Assembly (NCBI GenBank): GCA_964486765.1
Contig: CAZAOA010000009.1
Span: forward strand, 1-39,194
Direction of reading: 5' to 3'
Length of the DNA stretch: 39,194 nt
DNA from: CAZAOA01 sp964486765
GTDB taxonomy: Bacteria; Patescibacteriota; UBA1384; XYA2-FULL-43-10
Each line of letters starts with the position of its first letter. Within the stretch, counting starts at the first letter, position 1. A model generated the notes under the pieces. It saw nothing but the letters and a program-made list of their open reading frames with translations, was not told the DNA's origin and searched no databases. Both the position numbers and the translations under genes were made by a program. This document shows positions 15,369-22,147 of the stretch, in pieces.

Positions 15369-16168
15369 TTTTTTAACTCAGTCATTATCTTGTCATATCT
15401 GAAAATTGGTCCATCTTTGCAAACTAAGTATTTGCCGATGTTACAATGTTGACAGAGTCCGACTCCACATTCCATTTTTCTTTCAAATGAAATGAAGATA
15501 TCTTTGTGCTTGATTCTTTTCTTTCCATGCAAAATGTCGTTGCAATGAAAAAACATTATTTCAGGTCCGCACATCATTACTTTTGTATTTTTTGGATCAA
15601 ATTTAAGTTTGGCAATAGATTCGGTAATCATACAAACATCTCCCCACCAGTTTTTCTCAGTTTTTTCTGTAGCAACTGACACATGGTTTAGGATTTTTCT
15701 CCATCTTTTAAAATCTTTTTCAAATAAGACGTGATGCGGAGTTTTAAAACCGGCTAATACAGATATTTTTTTAAAATTCTTTTTGTATTTTTCTAACTCA
15801 AATATTAACGGTCTTAAAGGAACGATTCCCATTCCTCCAGCAACAATTAAAACATTTTTCTCAAGCATAGAGCCAAGTGGCCAAGAGTTGCCATATGGTC
15901 CTCTTATGGCAAGTTTGTCTCCTGGTAAAAGTTTAACCAGTTGTTTTGTGGTATTTCCAACTGCTCGAACAACCAATTCAAAACTTGTTTTATCTCGGTG
16001 TGATGAGCATGGGGCAAAAGTTGCTTCGCCGACGTGTGGTATATATGCTTGGATAAAGTTTCCTGGTTCAAAATTCAGTTTACCTTTGAATCTAAACCAA
16101 AAAGTGTCAGGGGAAGTTTCCTCTTTTTTCAAAATTTCGTATTCGATGTATTTAAAATCAGATTTCAT
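15365..16168 (-). CDS. Hydrogenase gamma subunit, FAD/NAD(P)-binding oxidoreductase
   Basis: 267 residues of the ferredoxin-NADP reductase family. The FAD-binding barrel is N-terminal (about 1-95; FEPGNFIQAYIPH, then RAVGNTTKQL). The NAD(P) domain follows (VLIVAGGMGIVPLRPLIFE, about 106-124; MMCGPEIMFFHC). A C-terminal 2Fe-2S ligand set lies in ERKMECGVGLCQHCNIGK and the next Cys in LVCKDGP. It passes electrons between NAD(P)H and the FeS chain (HyhG/HydG of group 3b enzymes). It overlaps the beta gene by one base and the delta gene by four. Confidence 0.92.
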   Translation of the reverse strand: MKSDFKYIEYEILKKEETSPDTFWFRFKGKLNFEPGNFIQAYIPHVGEATFAPCSSHRDKTSFELVVRAVGNTTKQLVKLLPGDKLAIRGPYGNSWPLGSMLEKNVLIVAGGMGIVPLRPLIFELEKYKKNFKKISVLAGFKTPHHVLFEKDFKRWRKILNHVSVATEKTEKNWWGDVCMITESIAKLKFDPKNTKVMMCGPEIMFFHCNDILHGKKRIKHKDIFISFERKMECGVGLCQHCNIGKYLVCKDGPIFRYDKIMTELKK

Positions 16169-17160
16169 TAGTGTTTATTTGTGGAAGAGATTTGTGGTGG
16201 TTGCTCTCCATTTATTTTCCTCTCAACTTTTTCGTCTAATACGCTTAAGATATTTTTTATGTTTAAGTTGGCTGGGCAGGCTTTTATGCACCGGCCACAT
16301 CCTGTACAAAGATCTCGATCAAGCTCTTTTTGACCTCGGACAAATTTATGATGATACCAGTTATAAATTCGATCAACATTTTGTGGTCGAAAGTCGTGCC
16401 GTCCGTGTATCTCAGAAAACTCTTTTGAAAAACATGAATCGTATTTTAGGCAGTTACTGCAACTTCCTTTTTTATCGTTTTTAACATCTTGTTTGAAACA
16501 AAAACATAGTGGACAAACTGCAGTGCAAGCAGAACATCCAAAACAGTTATTGGCAATCCGTTGCCAAAAGTCTTTGTGAGTTTCTCTATTGTCGATAATT
16601 CGTTCAAGATCGTTATCGATCTCATCTTCGTCATGTTTGATCGGCTTGATCTTCGGTGGATTTTTAACCTCTTTTAGATTTAGTTTTTCGACATATCTTT
16701 CTGCTCTCTTTGTTCCGGCAAATATTGAAAACTTATCAACTTTTTCTTTTTGGATATAGACGTCATAGCCATCGATCTTATTGGTTCCAAATATCTCGCA
16801 AAAACAATCTTTGTCAGGTGTGCAACTTGTGGCTACGATAAATATCTTGTCGCGAGAAGGCACAAGAGACGAGTTTGAGAATTGTTTTAGAAAAATATGG
16901 AGTGCGTGAACGTCACAAATGTTTAAACCAACAAAAGCAATAGGATTTTTTGCTTCATGGTTTGCGCCTATCCCATTTGGAAATAAAACTTTTTTGAAAG
17001 GCATAACAGTATTTTTGGAGAATAGTTCTAGATTGGAGAAATTTATTAATTCATCCAAAACAACCTTATCGCCAACCTTCTGATTGGCGTAAGTTTTATA
17101 TGATTTCGATACAATATCGATTAGTTGATTTATCTGATGTTGATTGACCTTATGTGCCAT
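16168..17160 (-). CDS. Hydrogenase beta subunit, 4Fe-4S protein
   Basis: 330 residues, first gene of the operon. The C-terminal half has two ferredoxin-type motifs: CFGCSACTAVCPLC (about 214-227) and CTGCGRCIKACP (about 295-306), separated by CSNCLKYDSC. The N-terminal half resembles the beta (HydB/HyhB) subunit of cytosolic sulfhydrogenases, with conserved GLNICDVHALHIF and TSCTPDKDCFCEIFG. It links the flavin subunit to the small subunit. The start follows GGAGGGAA closely. The operon diverges from pgk across a 101-base region that must hold both promoters; I see no strong consensus boxes for it. Confidence 0.9.
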   Translation of the reverse strand: MAHKVNQHQINQLIDIVSKSYKTYANQKVGDKVVLDELINFSNLELFSKNTVMPFKKVLFPNGIGANHEAKNPIAFVGLNICDVHALHIFLKQFSNSSLVPSRDKIFIVATSCTPDKDCFCEIFGTNKIDGYDVYIQKEKVDKFSIFAGTKRAERYVEKLNLKEVKNPPKIKPIKHDEDEIDNDLERIIDNRETHKDFWQRIANNCFGCSACTAVCPLCFCFKQDVKNDKKGSCSNCLKYDSCFSKEFSEIHGRHDFRPQNVDRIYNWYHHKFVRGQKELDRDLCTGCGRCIKACPANLNIKNILSVLDEKVERKINGEQPPQISSTNKH

Positions 17161-17261
17161 TTCCCTCCATAACTACATTTTACACGAGAAGAGACAATAT
17201 TTAAACTAGCATTGAATTAGTGTAAGATATATGTACAAGTCAAATTGGACCAGGAGGGTTA

Positions 17262-18395
17262 GTGAAAAGTATTCGCGATGTAGATGTAAAAGGCAAACGT
17301 GTACTCTTAAGAGTTGATTTTAACGTTCCAATGGAAGATAGCAAAGTCGTGGATGACAACAGAATCCGCCGATCACTCGATACTATAATGCATTTGGTGA
17401 AGAATAAAGCCAAGATTATAATTTTAACCCATCTCGGTCGACCTTCTGGTCAGATAATCCCAAAACTCTCTACTGTGCCACTGGCTCAGAAATTGGCAGA
17501 AATAAGTAAACACAAAGTTTCTGCGACTGATCATGTTATTCATCCCAAAGTTAACGAGATAATTGGTGAAATGAGAAAAGGTGATATTTTAGTTTTAGGA
17601 AACATGCGCTGGCACGATGAAGAAGAGAGAGACTTAGATATATTTGCTAAAGATTTGGCTAGCTTCGGAGACCTTTTTGTGAACGACGCTTTCGGAGTTG
17701 CAAACAGAAAACATGCTTCCGTATATGCTATAACAAAGTATTTGCCAAGTTATACAGGTTTTTTATTTGAATCAGAGGTTACAACATTGAGTTTACTGCT
17801 AGATAAGCCAAAAAACCCGTTTGTTGTTGTGATGGGTGGAGCCAAGATGAAGGGGAAGATTGAGCTAATCGAAAAGATAGCGCCAAAGGCTGATAAGATT
17901 TTAATTGGTGGGGCGATTGGAAGTACTTTTTTGGCAGCAGATGGTAAAGATGTTTCAAAATCGTTAGTTGAAAAAGAAGTTTTTGAGAAATGTGAAAGAC
18001 TAATAAAAAGTCTGGGTAAGAAACTTGTAATTCCGATAGATATGGTCAAAGAAGAACTATCAGAAGGAGGGTTTAGTTTTCAAGACATTGGTCCGAAAAC
18101 TAGCGAACTTTATGTTAATGAAATCTCAAATGCAAACACGGTATTTTGGAATGGTAATTTGGGTCACTCCGAAGATGAGAAATATGCAAAAGGCACATAT
18201 GCTGTTGCAAAAGCTCTTTCAAAAAACCCCAATACGACTGTAGTAGCTGGAGGCGACACGGTTGGTTTTGTAAAGTCTTACCAACTAGATAAAAGCATCA
18301 ACTTTATCTCTACTGGAGGAGGAGCAACGTTGCAATTTCTAGCAGGAGAGAAGTTGCCAGGGATTGAAGCTCTAAACGGAAATGTGAATACATAA
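17262..18395 (+). CDS. pgk: Phosphoglycerate kinase
   Basis: Makes ATP from 1,3-bisphosphoglycerate. 377 residues, slightly short for the family. The start is a GTG (17262) after AGGAGGG. RVLLRVDFNVPM (about 14-25), THLGRPSG (about 59-66), GDLFVNDAFGVANRKHAS (about 139-156), VVMGGAKMKGKIEL and, at the end, VVAGGDTVGFV and STGGGATLQFLAG are the substrate- and nucleotide-binding motifs. Its TAA overlaps the fba ATG (TAATG), so pgk-fba-pfkB are read as one operon, divergent from the hydrogenase genes. Confidence 0.97.
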   Translation: MKSIRDVDVKGKRVLLRVDFNVPMEDSKVVDDNRIRRSLDTIMHLVKNKAKIIILTHLGRPSGQIIPKLSTVPLAQKLAEISKHKVSATDHVIHPKVNEIIGEMRKGDILVLGNMRWHDEEERDLDIFAKDLASFGDLFVNDAFGVANRKHASVYAITKYLPSYTGFLFESEVTTLSLLLDKPKNPFVVVMGGAKMKGKIELIEKIAPKADKILIGGAIGSTFLAADGKDVSKSLVEKEVFEKCERLIKSLGKKLVIPIDMVKEELSEGGFSFQDIGPKTSELYVNEISNANTVFWNGNLGHSEDEKYAKGTYAVAKALSKNPNTTVVAGGDTVGFVKSYQLDKSINFISTGGGATLQFLAGEKLPGIEALNGNVNT

Positions 18396-19231
18396 TGAAT
18401 TCATCTATAGATCTAAAAAAATACTACAGTCGAGCAATGAAGGAAGGTTTTGCTATAGGAGCATTCAATACTTCTGATTTGGAGATGACACAAGCGATAG
18501 CTAACGGAGCAGCCGAGAAAAAATCTCCAGTCATAATTCAGACTTCTCCTTCGGCGATAGAGTATGCTGGGCTTAAACAAATTTTTGACATAGTTAAAAA
18601 CGAGATTGTAGAAAACAATCTATCCGCCACAATACATCTAGATCATGGAAAGGATTTTTCGATAGCAAAAAGTTGTATAGATATTGGTTACCAGTCAGTA
18701 ATGATTGATGGTTCTGAATTGGAATTCGATGCAAATGTGAATTTGACAAAAAAAGTAGTTGATTATGCAAAAAGACACAATGTAACTGTAGAAGGGGAGT
18801 TTGGGGCGATAGGTTCAGACGATGAAAAATCAAGTCATGGTGGGAAAACTGACCCAAAGATGGCTTTGGAGTTTGTTGAAAAAACAGGGGTTGATTCACT
18901 TGGAGTTTCGATCGGCAATGTTCATGGTGCACCGAAAGGTGAAAAACTGGATTTGGATTTACTTGATAGAATCAGACAGGAAGTTTTGGATACACCACTT
19001 GTGATACATGGATCGTCGGGACTTAGTCGCAAAGACATAAGAAAGGCAATAAAAAGGGGAGTGGTGAAGTTCAATATTGATACAAATATTAGAAAAGTAT
19101 TTACTAAAAATATTGAGAAAAAAGAGAGATCAGTAATTGATCCAAGAGAATATTTAGGAGAAGCTAGAGAGGCAGTTAGCAAATTAGTTAAAGACTATAT
19201 AGATATTTTTGGTAGTACCGGGAAGGTTTGA
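18395..19231 (+). CDS. fba: Class II fructose-bisphosphate aldolase
   Basis: Zinc-dependent cleavage of fructose 1,6-bisphosphate to two trioses. 278 residues. HLDHG (about 77-81) gives the first zinc His and the catalytic Asp, GNVHGAPKG (about 173-181) the next His, and VIHGSSGL (about 201-208) the third; KFNIDTNIR is the phosphate site. EGEFGAIG is the conserved glutamate motif. It starts inside the pgk stop and ends in a TGA two bases before the next ATG. The clean TGA end is one reason to think TGA is a stop in this organism. Confidence 0.96.
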   Translation: MNSSIDLKKYYSRAMKEGFAIGAFNTSDLEMTQAIANGAAEKKSPVIIQTSPSAIEYAGLKQIFDIVKNEIVENNLSATIHLDHGKDFSIAKSCIDIGYQSVMIDGSELEFDANVNLTKKVVDYAKRHNVTVEGEFGAIGSDDEKSSHGGKTDPKMALEFVEKTGVDSLGVSIGNVHGAPKGEKLDLDLLDRIRQEVLDTPLVIHGSSGLSRKDIRKAIKRGVVKFNIDTNIRKVFTKNIEKKERSVIDPREYLGEAREAVSKLVKDYIDIFGSTGKV

Positions 19232-19232
19232 G

Positions 19233-20237
19233 ATGAAATTTCAAGTAGTTACAATTGGTGATGCATCTGAAGATATATTTATTCAGCCAAAAGGGCTTAA
19301 GGTTGAAAAAGGGCAAAGAGCTCTTTCTGGTCAGTCTGTGATTATTGAGCTTGGAACAAAGATCCCGGTTCCAGATGCACAACTGGAAATTGGAGGATCT
19401 GCATGCAATACTGCGGTAGGTTTTTCAAGGATGGGTCTAGATACTGCAACCATAGTTTGTCTGGGCAAAGAAGACAATATGTCAATAAATATCGAAAACA
19501 GATTATCTGATGAAGGTGTTGCGACGGGATTAATTGTGAAAAAAAATGACGTAGAGGCAAATTTTTCAGTAATTTTGATGGCAGGCGATGAACGGACAAT
19601 ATTTGTTCATAGAAATTTGGATGATTACAGCCCATTAAAACCTAAAAAAACATTAAGCACTGATTGGATTTATACAGGTCCGATGGGACAAAAAAGTGAC
19701 GACGTTTTTAAAAATATTTTGCATTTAACAAGTGAGAAAAATGTAAGATTTGCATGGAACCCTGGATCTAGACAGATACAAAAAGCTGCAAGGAGCTATA
19801 GATCGTTATTAAAAAATACAGCGATAATCTTTCTTAACCGAGAAGAGGCAATCAGATTTATCAACATCCCTGTAAAAAGTAATCCAAAAGATCTTGCCGA
19901 GAGTTTAAGTAGAATGGGTGTAGAGCTAGTGGTTATTACCGATGGCAAGAAGGGGGCAAACTGTTTTGATGGAAGAAGACATTTTCATATAGATGCTGCA
20001 ACCAAGGAGAGAGTGGATCCAACTGGTGCCGGAGATAGTTTTGCAGCCGGATTTACTGCAAGAATTATAAAAGCAGAAGAAGTTAATCAAGATGTGGTTG
20101 AAGAAGCTTTAAAGTGGGGAGTTTTTAATTCGACTTCAGTTGTAAATACAATTGGAACCCAACCGGGGCTTCTATCTGAAAGCGAGATCGAAGATGAAAT
20201 GGCTAAAAATCCTCGTCTTGTTGTTGAAATATTGTAA
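19233..20237 (+). CDS. PfkB/ribokinase family carbohydrate kinase
   Basis: 334 residues from the ATG at 19233, which lies just after the fba TGA with GGGAAGG upstream; a TTG at 19209 would overlap fba. GGSACNTAVGFSRMG (about 53-67) is the N-terminal family signature and DPTGAGDSFAAGFTARI (about 259-275) the C-terminal anion-hole signature with the catalytic Asp. The substrate cannot be read from the sequence. Being third in an operon after pgk and fba suggests a sugar-phosphate kinase feeding the same pathway, possibly in place of a classical phosphofructokinase; that is inference. A hairpin terminator follows. Confidence 0.9.
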   Translation: MKFQVVTIGDASEDIFIQPKGLKVEKGQRALSGQSVIIELGTKIPVPDAQLEIGGSACNTAVGFSRMGLDTATIVCLGKEDNMSINIENRLSDEGVATGLIVKKNDVEANFSVILMAGDERTIFVHRNLDDYSPLKPKKTLSTDWIYTGPMGQKSDDVFKNILHLTSEKNVRFAWNPGSRQIQKAARSYRSLLKNTAIIFLNREEAIRFINIPVKSNPKDLAESLSRMGVELVVITDGKKGANCFDGRRHFHIDAATKERVDPTGAGDSFAAGFTARIIKAEEVNQDVVEEALKWGVFNSTSVVNTIGTQPGLLSESEIEDEMAKNPRLVVEIL

Positions 20238-20259
20238 AGAGAATATACTATGGGTAAAC

Positions 20260-20288
20260 AAAAACAAAACGCCAAGCGTTTTGTTTTT
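20260..20288 (+). terminator. Intrinsic terminator after the PfkB gene
   Basis: A perfect 13-bp stem (20260-20272 with 20276-20288) with a three-base CAA loop. The outer part of the stem is a run of A on one side and T on the other, so it works as a T-tailed terminator. It ends only eight bases before the ATG of the next gene. Confidence 0.8.
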
Positions 20289-20296
20289 ATAGCATT

Positions 20297-20683
20297 ATGA
20301 AACATTTAGCTATCTTCGTTGGAGATGCAATAGAAAAAATCTTCAACGGAAAAAAAACCGTCGAGTGTCGTTTTTCTTTGAAAAAAATAGTGCCTTTTAG
20401 TCAGGTTCACAGAAATGATGAGATTTTGCTTAAGCAGTCGGGCGGTCAAATTTTAGGCAGAGTGATGGTCGAAAAAGTTATTTCAATGGAGAATTTGGAT
20501 AAAGAAGATTTTTTTCGAATGCAAAAAGGACTCTTTAAAGAGGTTTGCATGACTAAGAAATTTTGGAAATCCAAGGAGAACTCGAAGTTTGCCACGTTTA
20601 TTTTTCTAAAAAATCCAGAGAGATTCGTTGCTCCAATCAATATGCCTAAAAAAGACAGAAGGGCTTGGGTGGTTATTCAATAA
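20297..20683 (+). CDS. ASCH/PUA-like domain protein
   Basis: 128 residues. The start FVGDAIEKIFNGKKTVECRF has the G-K-x-x-E-x-R pattern of ASCH domains, followed by beta strands (DEILLKQSGGQILGRVMVEKV) and a basic end (KKDRRAWVVIQ) like that of EVE/ASCH proteins. ASCH folds bind RNA or modified nucleotides and are often linked to translation control. I see no catalytic motif that settles the role. The ATG has no ribosome binding site and comes just after a strong terminator hairpin. Confidence 0.6.
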   Translation: MKHLAIFVGDAIEKIFNGKKTVECRFSLKKIVPFSQVHRNDEILLKQSGGQILGRVMVEKVISMENLDKEDFFRMQKGLFKEVCMTKKFWKSKENSKFATFIFLKNPERFVAPINMPKKDRRAWVVIQ

Positions 20684-20713
20684 TGTCATCTGTTTATTAC
20701 AAGACGGGTGTAA

Positions 20714-20742
20714 TTGATAAATCGAGAATTCTATACTACAAT
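20714..20742 (+). promoter_or_regulatory. Promoter of the nucleotidyltransferase gene
   Basis: TTGATA (20714-20719), 17 bases, then TACAAT (20737-20742), followed 28 bases later by the ATG at 20771. Confidence 0.55.
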
Positions 20743-20770
20743 AATTATGCAATAACATTAATTATTAAAT

Positions 20771-21610
20771 ATGGATCGAGAAAAGCTTACCGTCACAATC
20801 AAGAAAAAGTTATTTCCAAAGATTGACGCAATTGTCGATGGCAGAAAGATACGAAACCGCTCTCACGCAACCGAATATCTTATTGAGCAGGGATTGGGAA
20901 TAAATAAAGTTAAAAAAGCCATTGTTTACGCCGGCGGACAGGGCACAAGACTTAGGCCTTTTACACTTGAGATGACAAAAGTGATGTTGCCCATAAAAGG
21001 TAAACCGATGGTTATGCATGCACTTGATCTTTTAAAGTCGCACGGTGTTACCGACATTGTTTTGTCGATCGGATATAAAGGAGAGCAGGTTAAAGAGTAT
21101 TTTGGGGATGGCTCAAAGTTTGGGTTAAATATAAAATATGTCGAAGAAAAAACTCCACTTGGGACTGCTGGACCTTTACGGAAAGCAAAGAAGTATTTGA
21201 CTGATACTTTCTTCATAATCTGGGGAGATATACTTTCGCAGATCGATCTAAATGATTTTATGTATTTTCATAAAAATAATGAAGGCCTTGGAACGGTTGC
21301 ATTGACCACCGTAGCCGATCCAAGTCGCTACGGAGTTGCTGACTTAAAGGGGAACAAGATTCAAAGATTTGTGGAAAAACCGGAAAAAGGAAAAGCCCCA
21401 AGCAACCTAATAAATTCTGGTATGGCAATTTTAGAGCCAGAGATAATCGACAAATACGTTCCAAAAAGAGGCAAGTCAATGATAGAGACAGATGTTTATC
21501 CTAAACTTGCAAAAAGCGGAGATTTGTATGGATATCCATTTACGGGTCAGTGGTTTGACACCGGAACTCACGAGGCGTATGAAAAAGCCATCAAAGAGTT
21601 TGGGAAATAA
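20771..21610 (+). CDS. Sugar nucleotidyltransferase with an N-terminal ribbon-helix-helix domain
   Basis: 279 residues in two parts. Residues about 4-43 (LTVTIKKKLFPKIDAIVDGR, then RNRSHATEYLIEQGLG) look like a CopG/Arc-type ribbon-helix-helix DNA-binding domain: one basic strand, a helix, the NRSHATEYLI turn-helix. From about residue 48 a nucleotidyltransferase begins: KAIVYAGGQGTRLRPFT (glucose-1-phosphate thymidylyl- or mannose-1-phosphate guanylyltransferase type), then KVMLPIKGKPMV, WGDILSQID (metal Asp), FVEKPEKG and NSGMAILEPEI. The enzyme part would make NDP-sugars for surface polymers. The extra domain could let it repress its own gene or simply dimerise. It has its own promoter and terminator. 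Confidence 0.88.
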   Translation: MDREKLTVTIKKKLFPKIDAIVDGRKIRNRSHATEYLIEQGLGINKVKKAIVYAGGQGTRLRPFTLEMTKVMLPIKGKPMVMHALDLLKSHGVTDIVLSIGYKGEQVKEYFGDGSKFGLNIKYVEEKTPLGTAGPLRKAKKYLTDTFFIIWGDILSQIDLNDFMYFHKNNEGLGTVALTTVADPSRYGVADLKGNKIQRFVEKPEKGKAPSNLINSGMAILEPEIIDKYVPKRGKSMIETDVYPKLAKSGDLYGYPFTGQWFDTGTHEAYEKAIKEFGK

Positions 21611-21650
21611 AGAATTGGAATATTGAATATAATATAGAGAATTAATTACC

Positions 21651-21680
21651 AACGGCTCAGATAATATCATATGAGCCGTT
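21651..21680 (+). terminator. Hairpin after the nucleotidyltransferase gene
   Basis: AACGGCTCA (21651-21659) pairs perfectly with TGAGCCGTT (21672-21680) around a 12-base loop, 40 bases past the stop. The bases after it are AT-rich but not a pure T-run. Confidence 0.5.
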
Positions 21681-21723
21681 AGACATTTATTGGAATATTG
21701 AAGACCTGAATATGTCGATTGGC

Positions 21724-21759
21724 ACCCTATGTAAACAGACTAGTCTGTTTACATAGGGT
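21724..21759. repeat. 36-bp perfect palindrome
   Basis: Two 18-base arms with no loop, centred between 21741 and 21742; the left arm is ACCCTATGTAAACAGACT. It lies between the convergent ends of the nucleotidyltransferase gene and the tRNA transcript. AT-rich sequence with a TTTTTT run follows on the plus strand. It could be a bidirectional terminator or a binding site for a dimeric protein. Confidence 0.8.
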
Positions 21760-21782
21760 TATAATCATTTTTTAATTAATAG

Positions 21783-21812
21783 AAAAAGGACCGCAATGTG
21801 TTGCGGCCCTTT
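21783..21812 (-). terminator. Terminator of the tRNA-Ile transcript
   Basis: CCGCAA (21791-21796) pairs with TTGCGG (21801-21806) over a TGTG loop, extended by AAAGG/CCTTT with one A-C mismatch. On the minus strand it ends in TTTTT. Confidence 0.7.
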
Positions 21813-21823
21813 AGTATTCTGGC

Positions 21824-21880
21824 GGGCTCTCCCATCGTGTTTCATCCTGTGGCAGGTCAGGATGTTTGGAGGGAGAGCCC
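21824..21880. ncRNA. Structured RNA segment between tRNA-Ile and its terminator
   Basis: GGGCTCTCCC (21824-21833) pairs perfectly with GGGAGAGCCC (21871-21880). Inside, CATCCTG (21843-21849) pairs with CAGGATG (21858-21864). A further weaker stem (about 21883-21921) lies next to the tRNA. The GC-rich, strongly folded block is transcribed with the tRNA if the terminator at 21783 is used. I do not recognise a known RNA family; it may be a trailer that guides tRNA processing or a small RNA. Confidence 0.4.
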
Positions 21881-21931
21881 ATTGGCGACTCCCTGTTGAG
21901 CGTGAACCCAACTAGGAAGCCGTGTTGTGGT

Positions 21932-22004
21932 GGATGGCAGCCGGAATTGAACCGGCGACATCCTCCTTATCAGGGAAGCGCTCTGACCACTGAGCTATAC
22001 CATC
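21932..22004 (-). tRNA. tRNA-Ile (anticodon GAU)
   Basis: Read on the minus strand: acceptor GATGGTA with TGCCATC (7 bp, one G-U), T8-A9, D stem GCTC/GAGC with loop AGTGGTCA, anticodon stem CTTCC/GGAGG with loop CTGATAA giving GAT, variable loop ATGTC, and T arm GCCGG-TTCAATT-CCGGC. The base after the acceptor stem is C, where tRNA-Ile normally has A, and the following bases ACCA are one off an encoded CCA. The 3' end may therefore be one base different from my placement. A strong promoter lies upstream. Confidence 0.9.
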
Positions 22005-22021
22005 ACCTGAACAATAGAAAC

Positions 22022-22050
22022 ATAATATACAAAAAGGGAACTTAAGTCAA
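22022..22050 (-). promoter_or_regulatory. Promoter of tRNA-Ile
   Basis: On the minus strand TTGACT (22045-22050), a 17-base spacer, then TATTAT (22022-22027), 18 bases before the tRNA 5' end. Confidence 0.7.
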
Positions 22051-22084
22051 GCCTTTATTTTGCTTTAAGTTTGTGCTAAGATTT

Positions 22085-22122
22085 ATCTGTCTCCCGGTTA
22101 GATAGACAGATTATCTAGCGGG
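22085..22122 (+). promoter_or_regulatory. Alternative hairpins in the trigger factor leader
   Basis: ATCTGTCT (22085-22092) can pair with AGACAGAT (22104-22111). Alternatively TAGATA (22099-22104) pairs with TATCTA (22112-22117), closed by CCCG (22093-22096) and CGGG (22119-22122). The two folds share bases and exclude each other. They lie 26 bases before the trigger factor ATG. Confidence 0.4.
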
Positions 22123-22147
22123 ATTATTTTCTATTAATAATAATTCT

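Noticed and set aside
21824..21880. Signal recognition particle RNA
   Set aside because: AGGTCAGG recalls the SRP RNA core, but the GGAA-type tetraloop and the matching GGAAGCAG side are absent.
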